Below, piece by piece: positions 1 to 6,006 of a stretch of DNA of 6,102 nt. Both the position numbers and the translations under genes were made by a program. Source of the DNA: Gammaproteobacteria bacterium (GTDB lineage Bacteria; Pseudomonadota; Gammaproteobacteria; Chromatiales; Chromatiaceae); assembly GCA_024277555.1 (NCBI GenBank), contig JAJRUY010000229.1, positions 1 through 6,102 of the forward strand, read 5' to 3'. Position 1 is the first letter of the stretch. Every line of letters begins with the position of its first letter. The notes under the pieces are model-generated. The model saw only the letters and a list, made by a program, of their open reading frames with translations. It had not been told where the DNA came from and made no database searches.

Positions 1-134
1 AAGTGCGCGCCAGCGTGAAGCGCCTGCTGACCCTCCTGGAACCGGCGCTGATCGTTGGTCTGGGGCTGATTGTCGCCGGTATTATTGTGTCCATCATGCT
101 GGCCATCCTTGGCGCCAATGACCTGGCCATGTAG
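1..134 (+). CDS. gspF: GspF, inner-membrane platform protein of the T2SS (3' end only)
   Basis: Reading in the frame that ends at the TAG at 132-134 gives about 43 residues. They contain a basic stretch, the LLTLLEPALI motif, a long hydrophobic helix rich in Gly, Val and Ile, and a short tail ending in NDLAM. The EPALI motif followed by a final transmembrane helix and a short C-terminus is characteristic of the last membrane segment of GspF/PilC-family proteins. GspF is the polytopic inner-membrane protein that, with GspE, L and M, forms the platform driving pseudopilus assembly. The gene begins outside the window and only its extreme 3' end is seen. Its position directly before gspG supports the call. 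Its stop codon overlaps a GGAG that could serve a small downstream frame. Confidence 0.93.
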   Translation, partial: VRASVKRLLTLLEPALIVGLGLIVAGIIVSIMLAILGANDLAM

Positions 135-143
135 GAGCCGGGA

Positions 144-293
144 ATGGCAGATACAGGGAATCTTGAACAATTCAATTTTCGTCACTCTGGCGATAGTTGG
201 AGTCAAGACAACCCGGTGACGATGGATTCCGGACTCGGCAATTGCTCCTGCATTGCCCTACATCCATCCATGGGTTCGTGCGCAGAAGCATGA
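144..293 (+). CDS. Doubtful 49-codon ORF between gspF and gspG, probably REP-derived
   Basis: An ATG at 144 is preceded by GGAG (134-137) at a 6-base spacing, overlapping the gspF stop, and opens 49 codons to the TGA at 291-293. The predicted peptide has no hydrophobic segment, three cysteines near its C-terminus, and nothing I recognise. Its third positions are less GC-rich than those of the neighbouring genes. The middle of the frame (RHSGDS followed by MDSGL) looks like the peptides typically read out of REP-type palindromes, and the frame covers the REP-like element at 179-245. The most economical view is an accidental frame across a repeat that benefits from a good ribosome-binding site. 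A translated leader peptide remains possible. Confidence 0.2.
   Translation: MADTGNLEQFNFRHSGDSWSQDNPVTMDSGLGNCSCIALHPSMGSCAEA
179..245 (+). repeat. Degenerate REP-like palindromic element in the gspF-gspG gap
   Basis: Bases 180-208 resemble, with about 22 of 29 positions agreeing, the common proteobacterial intergenic repeat of the form CGTCATTCCGGCGAAAGCCG followed by GAATCCAGA (consensus from memory). The segment folds into an 8-bp stem, ACTCTGGC (184-191) with GTTGGAGT (196-203), around a GATA loop. The stem includes three G:T (G:U in RNA) pairs, as if substitutions had been tolerated while pairing was kept. Around 221-237 the partial motif TGGATTCCGG resembles the opposite arm of such repeats, but it decays before completing. 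An 8-bp palindrome, GCAATTGC, lies at 238-245. The element sits in the only large gap between gspF and the G-to-N block and might affect mRNA stability or processing. Confidence 0.5.
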
Positions 294-311
294 TTTTTCG
301 AGATGCCCTGC

Positions 312-317
312 AGGTGA
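312..317 (+). promoter_or_regulatory. Shine-Dalgarno sequence of gspG
   Basis: AGGTGA lies 7 bases before the ATG at 325, which favours that start over the in-frame ATG at 343. The latter has only GGAG at a 12-base distance. An ATG followed directly by TAA (319-324) lies between this site and the chosen start, but at one base from the SD it is unlikely to be used. Confidence 0.6.
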
Positions 318-324
318 AATGTAA

Positions 325-744
325 ATGGAGAAAAAAAGTAGTATGAAAACCAAGATATATCGTAGTAACGCAGGTTTCACCCTGCTTGAATTGCTGGTGG
401 TGCTGGCGATCCTGGCCATGCTTGCAGGTCTGGTCGGGCCCAGGGTCATGGATCAGTTTGGCAAGGGCAAGCAAGATGCGGTAGTGGCTCAGATCGGCAG
501 CCTCAAGGGTGCGCTGGATCTGTACCGGCTGGATGCCGGGCGTTATCCCCAGTCTCTGGAAGAACTGACCAAAGGCGTTAACGGTGGCAAGCCGGTGCTG
601 AACAAACTGCCCAAGGATCCCTGGGGAAACCCCTATCAATATCGTTTCCCCGGTGAACATGGTGATTTTGATATCGTTTCCTATGGCGCTGATGGCAGCC
701 CCGGCGGTGAGGGTGAGAGCAAGGACATCACCAGCTGGCAATAG
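325..744 (+). CDS. gspG: GspG, major pseudopilin of the T2SS
   Basis: GspG is the main subunit of the periplasmic pseudopilus, which pushes folded substrates through the secretin. The 139-residue precursor has a basic leader ending in N-A-G and the class III/type IV prepilin site G17|F18 followed by TLLEL, so Glu22 is the conserved Glu+5. A hydrophobic helix of about 20 residues follows (LLVVLAILAMLAGLVGPRVM). The GspG-specific globular domain then shows DLYRLDAGRYP (about 65-75), LPKDPWGNPYQYRFPG (95-110) and the C-terminal SYGADGSPGGEGE loop (119-131). That loop, with acidic residues such as D123 and D134, is the calcium-binding region in this family. Length and motif order are standard. 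The start at 325 is chosen for its well-placed AGGTGA. Starting at 343 would give a shorter leader of 11 residues. The stop (742-744) lies 4 bases before the likely gspH start. Confidence 0.97.
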   Translation: MEKKSSMKTKIYRSNAGFTLLELLVVLAILAMLAGLVGPRVMDQFGKGKQDAVVAQIGSLKGALDLYRLDAGRYPQSLEELTKGVNGGKPVLNKLPKDPWGNPYQYRFPGEHGDFDIVSYGADGSPGGEGESKDITSWQ

Positions 745-748
745 CTTT

Positions 749-1201
749 TTGCACACCAGGGGCTTTACCCTGCTGGAGCTGATCGTGGTCATGGCATTGA
801 TGGCCATCCTGATGACCTTGGTGCCGCCCATGATCTCCAGCGCCTTGCCGGGCACCCAGCTCAAATCCGCCTCCCGGGAGCTGGCAGCGGGGCTGCGCTT
901 CGCCCGCAATCATGCCCTCACTGCCCGGGAAGAATCCACTCTGACCCTGAACGTGGAGAAGCACAGTTTTGAGGTCACGGGCAGAAACAAAAGCTATTCC
1001 ATTCCTGATAAGCTGAAGATTGAATTGCTCACCGCAGAAAGTGAAACCCGTGGTGAGAGCATCGGCGCCATCCGCTTTTTCCCCGATGGCGGCTCCACTG
1101 GCGGGCGCATTACCCTCAGCTATGGCGAGCGCGCCTTTGGCATAGACGTAGACTGGCTTACCGGCAAGGTGCGCATCCTGGATGTGGAGCCGGAAAGTTG
1201 A
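749..1201 (+). CDS. gspH: GspH, minor pseudopilin (TTG start proposed)
   Basis: GspH is a minor pseudopilin of the H-I-J-K tip complex. From the TTG at 749 the product is 150 residues. It has a 5-residue leader MHTRG, the cleavage site G5|F6, Glu10 as Glu+5 and a hydrophobic helix to about residue 30. A GspH domain follows, with LAAGLRFARNHALTAREE (45-62), IRFFPDGGSTGG (108-119) and VDWLTGKVRIL (134-144), motifs typical of GspH/FimT-like proteins. The frame stays open upstream to 653, but that part overlaps gspG and looks like its shadow. A GTG at 713 would give a 17-residue leader overlapping gspG by 32 bases. No candidate has a good SD. I prefer 749 because it lies 4 bases after the gspG stop, where terminating ribosomes could restart. 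The gene identity is firm; the start is uncertain. Its TGA overlaps the gspI ATG by one base. Confidence 0.92.
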   Translation: MHTRGFTLLELIVVMALMAILMTLVPPMISSALPGTQLKSASRELAAGLRFARNHALTAREESTLTLNVEKHSFEVTGRNKSYSIPDKLKIELLTAESETRGESIGAIRFFPDGGSTGGRITLSYGERAFGIDVDWLTGKVRILDVEPES

Positions 1202-1566
1202 TGCGGAATCAACGCGGCTTTTCCCTGCTGGAAGTGCTGGTGGCCTTCGCCATCCTTGCCATGTCCCTGGGCGTCTTGTATCAGGCCTTTGGCGGCAGCC
1301 TGAGAAACCTGTCGGTAGCCGGCGAATACACCAGCGCCATGATCATCGCCGAATCCAAGCTGGCGGAAGTGGCTGACCAGGTGCCCCTGCGCCCGGGTAG
1401 TGAACAAGGTGAGGAAAACGGTTTTCGCTGGAAGGTGGACGTGTTGCACTACGAAGAGCTGGAAGATCCACCCCGGAGCTTCAAGCCCTACCGGCTGCAT
1501 GTGGAAGTCAGCTGGGGGCAGGGGCGTCGCTATGTTCTCGACACCTTGCGCTTGAGCGACAAATGA
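1201..1566 (+). CDS. gspI: GspI, minor pseudopilin
   Basis: GspI is the minor pseudopilin thought to nucleate the tip complex with GspJ and GspK. The 121-residue precursor starts MRNQRG, with the cleavage site G6|F7, SLLE giving Glu11 at +5, and a hydrophobic helix VLVAFAILAMSLGVLYQAF. A typical GspI globular region follows: YTSAMIIAESKLAEV (43-57) and a strand-rich C-terminus with W78 and W105. The AxxxAESKLAE pattern after the helix is common in GspI. The start is the ATG at 1201, in a TGATG one-base overlap with gspH. The preceding in-frame TTG at 1198 is less likely. The end overlaps gspJ by ATGA at 1563-1566, so translation is probably coupled. Confidence 0.96.
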   Translation: MRNQRGFSLLEVLVAFAILAMSLGVLYQAFGGSLRNLSVAGEYTSAMIIAESKLAEVADQVPLRPGSEQGEENGFRWKVDVLHYEELEDPPRSFKPYRLHVEVSWGQGRRYVLDTLRLSDK

Positions 1567-2261
1567 TGTGCGTTGTAGAAAAACGCCGCAATCGTGGTTT
1601 CACCCTGCTGGAAATGATCATTTCCCTGGCCCTGATCGGCTTGATGATGCTGTTGCTGTTCGGTGCCCTGCGTTTTGCCGGAAAGGCCTGGGATGCCAGC
1701 GAGACCCGGCTGGAGCGTGACACCAGCATCAGTATGGTGTGGCAATATCTGTCAGACCGTTTCCGCCAGGCCAGAGCCTTGAACAGCCATGTGGAATCGG
1801 AAGGCGGTAATGTGTTCTTTTTCAAGGGCAACCGCCGAGCCGTGGAGTTTGTCAGTCCCATGCCTGCCCACCTGGGCAGTGGCGGTCTGTACATCATCCG
1901 CCTGCAACAAGGTTCGCGGGACGGCAAGAAGCAGCTGGTGCTGCGTCGCTGGCTGTATCATCCTGAAGTGCTTTCCGGCAAAGCCGGGCTGCCCCAATGG
2001 CGCCCCCTGTCGGGGCCAGCGGTGTTTCGGGGTGAGAGAGAAAAGCCGGAGCTGCGCGCCTGGTACAGTGAATCCGTGCTTGTCGATGAAATTGAAAGCC
2101 TGAACTTTTCCTATTACGGGGTGGAGAACAAGGGGGATGATTTTGCCAGCTGGACCGATGGTTGGGACGACCATCCCTTCCTGCCCATGCTGGTACGCAT
2201 GCAGATCAAGGATGCAAAGGGTGCGTGGCCGGAAATGACCTTTGAGCTGCCGGGGTACTGA
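1563..2261 (+). CDS. gspJ: GspJ, minor pseudopilin
   Basis: GspJ joins GspI and GspK at the pseudopilus tip. The 232-residue precursor has a basic leader (EKRRNRG), the cleavage site G12|F13, Glu17 as Glu+5 and a hydrophobic helix to about residue 38. The globular domain shows the GspJ pattern: SMVWQYLSDRFRQAR (57-71), a strand with VEFVSPMPAHLGSGGLY (about 93-109), LVLRRW (about 125-130), then the late segment FSYYGVENK (197-205) and W-D-D-H-PFLPMLVRMQI, where GspJ proteins judge 'P..VR' strands. The length is usual. Two tandem ATGs (1563, 1566) could start it. The first makes an ATGA overlap with gspI, with a weak GAG 6 bases upstream. The stop precedes the gspK ATG by one base. Confidence 0.95.
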   Translation: MMCVVEKRRNRGFTLLEMIISLALIGLMMLLLFGALRFAGKAWDASETRLERDTSISMVWQYLSDRFRQARALNSHVESEGGNVFFFKGNRRAVEFVSPMPAHLGSGGLYIIRLQQGSRDGKKQLVLRRWLYHPEVLSGKAGLPQWRPLSGPAVFRGEREKPELRAWYSESVLVDEIESLNFSYYGVENKGDDFASWTDGWDDHPFLPMLVRMQIKDAKGAWPEMTFELPGY

Positions 2262-2262
2262 A

Positions 2263-3195
2263 ATGATGCTGCCTGTGCGACAAAAGGGAATCGCCCTGGT
2301 GCTGGTGTTGTGGGTAATCGTGCTGCTTAGCGTCATCGCCGGATCCATGTCCATGGTGCAACGCACCGGGGTTGCCATGACCAGCAACATCCGCCAGGAG
2401 CGCGAGGGAAGGGCGCTGGTCAGCGCCGGGATAAATTTCATGATGCTGATGCTCGAAAGGCGTGCTCGCTCCCGTGAGGACAACCCCTGGCCGGTGGACG
2501 GGCGCTTGCACCCATGGACTTTTGCTGGCAACACCATCTGGATCGGCGCCATGCCGGAAAATGCGCGTATCGATCTCAATCAGGTGGATACGCAGATGCT
2601 GCAAAGCCTGCTGGAATCATTCGGGCTGGAAGAAGAGCAGGCAATGGCGGTGCGGGATGCGATTCTGGACTGGCGTGATCCCGACAGCGCCACCCATGCC
2701 CAGGGAGCAGAAGACCGTGAATACCGCGCCCTGGGGCGGCCCATTGGCGCCCGTGACGGTATGTTTCTGTCTATTGAGGAATTGCAGCAGGTCGCAGGAA
2801 TCACTCCCGAGCTGTACAAAAAGCTGGCCGGGGCATTGACCGTGGATGCGCGGCAACGTACAGTCAATCCCGCATTTGCATCCAGAGAAGTATTGCTGGC
2901 CATGCCCGGCGTAACGCCGCTGCAGGTCGATCAATATCTGCTCGAGCGCCAACAGGCGCTGGAGCAGGGTCTGCCTGTTCCCGCTCCGGGGTTTGGCGGC
3001 GCCTTTTTGAAGGCGGGCAAGGGTACGCGCTTTCGGCTGGTTGCCGAAGTGGATCTTCCTGGTGGAGGAAAAGCCCAGGGAGAAATGGTTGTTGGTATCG
3101 AATCCAAGACACGCAAAGGTTATATGTTGTTACAGAAAAAATTCGGCAAACTTCAGTCCCTGGGGCGGGTAGCGCTCCAGCAGGAACAAGGTTGA
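2263..3195 (+). CDS. gspK: GspK, minor pseudopilin with helix-hairpin-helix insert
   Basis: GspK is the large minor pseudopilin that caps the pseudopilus. From the ATG at 2263 it has 310 residues, with a short basic leader ending in QKG, the cleavage site G9|I10 and a hydrophobic helix IALVLVLWVIVLLSVIAGSM. As is normal for GspK, Glu at +5 is absent (Leu14 here); its lack marks the subunit that need not stack on one above it. A conserved block follows: NARIDLNQVD (100-109), LGL-type HhH region, AILDWRDPDS (133-142) and GAEDREY (148-154), then LSIEELQQVAGITPELY (169-185), all typical of the inserted alpha-helical domain. C-terminal strands extend from about 255. The frame is open to a TTG at 2242 inside gspJ, which I reject because it would put seven extra residues before the leader. 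The stop overlaps the likely gspL initiation region. Confidence 0.96.
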   Translation: MMLPVRQKGIALVLVLWVIVLLSVIAGSMSMVQRTGVAMTSNIRQEREGRALVSAGINFMMLMLERRARSREDNPWPVDGRLHPWTFAGNTIWIGAMPENARIDLNQVDTQMLQSLLESFGLEEEQAMAVRDAILDWRDPDSATHAQGAEDREYRALGRPIGARDGMFLSIEELQQVAGITPELYKKLAGALTVDARQRTVNPAFASREVLLAMPGVTPLQVDQYLLERQQALEQGLPVPAPGFGGAFLKAGKGTRFRLVAEVDLPGGGKAQGEMVVGIESKTRKGYMLLQKKFGKLQSLGRVALQQEQG

Positions 3196-3197
3196 AG

Positions 3198-4526
3198 ATG
3201 GTCATGGGTTTTTCCGGTCTGACCAGGCTGCGCTTGTGGCGCAAGCGTTTGCTCACCTGTCTGCCTGCAACGCTGGCTGAGAGTATTGCTTCTGGCGTTA
3301 CCCCCTATATCCTGGAAATAGAGGGAGAGCGCGCCCGGCTGTATCGTGGCGGCAAGAAACTGGGTGAAATCCTTTTGGGCAGTGCAGTTGTTGATCCCGC
3401 CGTCACTGCCCTGCTCAAGCCCCATGAGCATCCGCTGACGGTTTTGCTGCCCGCAGACTGGATGCTGACCCGCACAATTTCCCTGCCCGCGGCAGCCCAG
3501 GAGAATCTGCGCCAGGTAATCAGCTTCGAACTGGATCGTTTTACCCCGTTTTCCGCTGAACAGGTGTATTTCGACTTTCATCTCAACACCCCCGGGGAGA
3601 GTGCGGACATGCTTCCGGTGGCGGTGGCGCTGGTGCCGCGCAAACGGGTGGATGACTGGTTAAGCGCCCTGCGTTCGGCGGGCATAGCGGTAGACAGTCT
3701 CAGTGCTGCCGGGCTGTGGGAAGAAGCAAACCTGTTGCCGCCGGAGCTACGCCCCGGGCTGAATCTGAAGCGCCTGGCCCAGCGTATGGCGCCGGTGGCC
3801 CTGATAATCGTGCTGCTGGGAGCCGCGATGGCATTGCCCTTGTGGCAAAAGCGCGAAATTGCCATCTCCCTGCAATCCACAGAGGCAGCTCTGCGCGGCA
3901 AGGCTGGCAAAGTCATGGAATTGCGCGAGCGGGTGGACAAGGAGATCGAGGCTCTGGAGACGATTCGTGACCAGTGGCAGGCATCCCCGCCGGTACTGGA
4001 TGTATTGCAGGTATTGACCAATTTGCTGCCGGACGATACCTCACTGCAGCGTATGGAAGTAAAGGGCAACACATTGACCATCAACGGCACTTCCAGCTCA
4101 GCATCTTCGTTGATCGGTTTGTTGCAGAATTCTCCTGCTTTTGATGCGCCGCATTTTCTTTCTCCGGTGACACAGCAGCGTGGCCGTGAAGTATTCAATC
4201 TTTCTGCCCAGATCAAGATGCCGTTCCCCCGTGATCTGGCCGGTGGCGTTACATCCCCTGCCGGGGAACAGGCGCAATCACCTGCGTCGCCTGCGGAAAC
4301 AACCGCAGTTTCCCCGGCACAGCAGCGGGAAGAGGGTAAATCTCTTGCGTCAAAGCCTGCCGCCATGCCTGCCGATAGTGGAAAGGCGCCCAAGCCAGTG
4401 CAACCGGCAGCCCCTGCTGCGCCACTGCCGGTAGTTGACTATAAAGCGGATATGGAGCGGGTTGCACCCCGGCCAAATGCTTCCGCCATGCCGCCGCAGC
4501 GCATTATTTCGGGGGCGGGTGGATAA
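3198..4526 (+). CDS. gspL: GspL, platform protein with PilN-like periplasmic domain and long Pro/Ala-rich tail
   Basis: GspL recruits the GspE ATPase and pairs with GspM in the inner membrane. From the ATG at 3198 there are 442 residues. The cytoplasmic part (about 30-180) carries the GspL/PilM-like signature: TVLLPADWMLTRTISLP (81-97) and LRQVISFELDRFTPF (104-118). A transmembrane helix (about 197-216) is followed by a charged, probably coiled-coil stretch (219-262). A PilN/ferredoxin-like domain (about 264-341) then contains LDVLQVLTNLLPDDT and a strand LTINGTSSSASSLI. This is the XpsL type. The last 100 residues (342-442) are an unusual low-complexity tail rich in Pro, Ala, Ser and Gln, with four SPA units at 353, 361, 364 and 372. 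AAGG (3188-3191) sits 6 bases before this ATG. The TTG at 3192 (also with a possible SD, AGGA) and the ATG at 3204 are alternatives. The TAA overlaps gspM by one base. Confidence 0.94.
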   Translation: MVMGFSGLTRLRLWRKRLLTCLPATLAESIASGVTPYILEIEGERARLYRGGKKLGEILLGSAVVDPAVTALLKPHEHPLTVLLPADWMLTRTISLPAAAQENLRQVISFELDRFTPFSAEQVYFDFHLNTPGESADMLPVAVALVPRKRVDDWLSALRSAGIAVDSLSAAGLWEEANLLPPELRPGLNLKRLAQRMAPVALIIVLLGAAMALPLWQKREIAISLQSTEAALRGKAGKVMELRERVDKEIEALETIRDQWQASPPVLDVLQVLTNLLPDDTSLQRMEVKGNTLTINGTSSSASSLIGLLQNSPAFDAPHFLSPVTQQRGREVFNLSAQIKMPFPRDLAGGVTSPAGEQAQSPASPAETTAVSPAQQREEGKSLASKPAAMPADSGKAPKPVQPAAPAAPLPVVDYKADMERVAPRPNASAMPPQRIISGAGG

Positions 4527-5107
4527 TGAACCTGCGAACCGATAACGGGAAATGTGTATTGCTGCTGGGTGCCCTGTTCCTGGCTGTGGTGCTTGTTCTG
4601 GCCATGATTTTTCTGCCCTGGTGGTACAGGATGCAGTTTTATGATGCTGCCGCCAGCCAGTCGGCAGATCGCATCGAGCGCTACCAGCGCCTTCTCGACA
4701 GCCGTCCCTTGCTGGAAAAGCGCCTCAAGGCGCTGCGCCAGGATTTGCGTAAACGCAACTACTTTATCGCTGCAGCGAATCCGGAACTGGCAGCGGCAGA
4801 GCTGCAAAACCGGGTAAAGAAAATCATCACCGGGGCAGGGGGGAAACTGATCAGCACCCAAAAACTGGATGCAGACAAGGATGGCGATACCCAGGAAATC
4901 AAGATCAAGGTGCGTATGAAAGGGGATGTGGAGGCCTTGGCCAAAGTGTTATACGAGCTGGAAGCGCAGTTGCCCATCATCATGGTGCAGGACATCTCCA
5001 TACGCAGCCGCCGCACGGTCAAGGGGCGGCGCCAGAACCGTGTGGAAGGCTATGAGCTGGATGTCAGCTTCGGTCTTGTAGGGTATCTCCCGGGAGGGGA
5101 GAAATGA
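4526..5107 (+). CDS. gspM: GspM, platform protein (XpsM-like subtype)
   Basis: GspM is a single-pass inner-membrane protein that stabilises GspL and connects it to the rest of the platform. The 193-residue product has a short cytoplasmic N-terminus, a transmembrane helix (about 11-31, VLLLGALFLAVVLVLAMIFL), and a coiled-coil-like helix (about 40-78) with RYQRLLDSRPLLEKRL. A compact alpha/beta domain (about 85-188) follows, with AAAELQNRVKKIITGAGG, a basic strand pair and EGYELDVSFGLVGYL. The layout and the 'NRVKKIITGAGG' segment match the GspM subtype b family (XpsM type, PilO-like fold) rather than the classical Pul/Out M. The start ATG overlaps the gspL TAA (TAATG) and the end overlaps the next gene by ATGA. 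Confidence 0.9.
   Translation: MNLRTDNGKCVLLLGALFLAVVLVLAMIFLPWWYRMQFYDAAASQSADRIERYQRLLDSRPLLEKRLKALRQDLRKRNYFIAAANPELAAAELQNRVKKIITGAGGKLISTQKLDADKDGDTQEIKIKVRMKGDVEALAKVLYELEAQLPIIMVQDISIRSRRTVKGRRQNRVEGYELDVSFGLVGYLPGGEK
5092..5097 (+). promoter_or_regulatory. Strong ribosome-binding site for the GspC-like gene
   Basis: GGGAGG lies 6 bases before the ATG at 5104 and inside the last codons of gspM. It fixes the start and suggests that this gene is translated more strongly than gspH to gspM, whose SD sequences are weaker or poorly spaced. Confidence 0.7.
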
Positions 5108-5697
5108 AAAAGCTGTGGCTGACGCTGGCCATGTTGCTGCTTGGTTTTCTTGCCTGGCGCTGGCATTTCCCGCCGCAAGCCCCGCAGTTTGCCGCACATT
5201 CTGCCCGGGAGCAGGGTGAGGAGCAGATCAAAACCCTGTTGGACAGCATGGACAGAGTTTCCGGTTTTCCGCCGCAAGAGGTGTATCAGGTGATTGCTGA
5301 ACGCCCGCTGTTTTTTAACAAGCGCCGTCCGCCACCTCCCTATGTGCCCACGCCGCCAGGCGCAAAGCCAACCATCAAGCCGCCGCGCAAGGTAGGCAAA
5401 CCAAGGGTGCAGCTCAGCGCCATCGTCATCGTTGGCGAGCAGAAATATGCGCTGGTAAGGGGGGGCAGGCAAAAAGGCTCCCGGCGGGTGCGTGTCGGTG
5501 AAGAAGTGGATGGGTGGAAGGTAGCCAGCATCGGCGCCGATCGGCTGGTGCTGAGCAACGGCGGCGAAACCGAGGAACTGCTGCTGCGGAACTATCGGCC
5601 GGTAATGCCGGTCAAATCCGTGCCCAAGCCGCCAGCCGTCGTAAGGAAAAACAATGATGCAGTCAAGGCCGCGCCCAAGCCTGCACCCAAGCCCTAG
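5104..5697 (+). CDS. gspN: GspC-like protein (XpsN type), HR domain without PDZ
   Basis: This protein probably does the job of GspC: anchored in the inner membrane, it contacts the N-domains of the GspD secretin. The 197 residues comprise a transmembrane helix (4-19) and a spacer with VIAERPLFFNKRRPPPP (63-79). This RPLF...RRPPPP entry is typical of the T2SS C/N homology region. A Pro/Lys-rich linker follows (80-100), then a six-strand-like HR domain (102-162) with VQLSAIVIVGEQKYALV, RVRVGEEVDGWKV and ELLLRNY. There is no PDZ or coiled-coil domain; the protein ends in a Lys/Pro tail (170-197, with PKPAPKP at the very end). XpsN of Xanthomonas occupies the same place between M and D, hence the symbol. 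It should not be confused with the GspN of Klebsiella-type operons. The start overlaps gspM by ATGA and has the best SD of the window (GGGAGG, 5092-5097, 6-base spacing). Confidence 0.88.
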   Translation: MKKLWLTLAMLLLGFLAWRWHFPPQAPQFAAHSAREQGEEQIKTLLDSMDRVSGFPPQEVYQVIAERPLFFNKRRPPPPYVPTPPGAKPTIKPPRKVGKPRVQLSAIVIVGEQKYALVRGGRQKGSRRVRVGEEVDGWKVASIGADRLVLSNGGETEELLLRNYRPVMPVKSVPKPPAVVRKNNDAVKAAPKPAPKP

Positions 5698-5849
5698 CCC
5701 GCATTTCTCACCGGATCGGACGACATTTCAGGAAAATGACCGATGATTCATACTGTTACCAATAGTCAAATGGCAATCCGTATTTTCAGACTGTCTTGTT
5801 CGGGTTTGTGTCCAATCCGGCTGCGTATTTTGCCCGATCCTCCTCAAAC

Positions 5850-5865
5850 CATAGTCACTGCTATG
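5850..5865 (+). repeat. Short hairpin in the gap before gspD
   Basis: CATAGT and GCTATG form a 6-bp stem (one T:G pair) with a CACT loop. It is flanked by CGATCC (5835-5840) and GGATCG (5897-5902), which are reverse complements and could close a larger structure. It may be a dispersed intergenic element or an mRNA leader remnant; nothing in the window decides this. Confidence 0.35.
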
Positions 5866-5961
5866 CTTTTCGGATGATCGAACAAACTGCTTTGCCGGAT
5901 CGACCGGAATTCCCGAGCCCCGGTGAGAAATGCGGGCTAGTACACCGCAGGAACACTGTGT

Positions 5962-5990
5962 TTCAGCCGTGGGGCGGTATGTGCTACCAT
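5962..5990 (+). promoter_or_regulatory. Candidate sigma70 extended -10 promoter for gspD
   Basis: TGCTACCAT (5982-5990) is an extended -10 element: TG one base before TACCAT, which agrees with TATAAT at 4 of 6 positions. A weak -35 (TTCAGC, 5962-5967, 3 of 6) stands 17 bases upstream, as is common when the extended -10 is present. The predicted transcript would start near 5997, leaving a leader of about 23 bases with an AAGGAAG ribosome-binding site. GGTA (5976-5979) and TACC (5985-5988) form an inverted repeat across the -10 that could be an operator or coincidence. Confidence 0.45.
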
Positions 5991-6006
5991 CTCGCGCTTA
6001 TTAAAT

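Noticed and set aside
163..180. TTGAA-CAA-TTCAA inverted repeat followed by TTTT as a terminator after gspF
   Set aside because: The stem is only 5 A/T-rich pairs with a short T-run, too weak for a Rho-independent terminator inside an operon.
163..197. TTGAAC as a -35 box for a gspG promoter
   Set aside because: No acceptable -10 lies 15-19 bases downstream; the nearest GATAGT is 23 bases away.
172..909. Long minus-strand frame of 245 codons across gspG and gspH
   Set aside because: It lies antisense to two clear pseudopilin genes, has no family resemblance or SD, and is typical of open frames opposite GC-rich coding DNA.
1752..2579. 275-codon minus-strand frame opposite gspJ and gspK
   Set aside because: Antisense shadow of firm genes; composition rich in His, Arg and Pro with no domain or membrane pattern.
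3578..4393. 271-codon minus-strand frame opposite gspL
   Set aside because: Antisense to a well-supported gene. Its Ser/Arg/Ala-rich sequence mirrors the codon bias of gspL.
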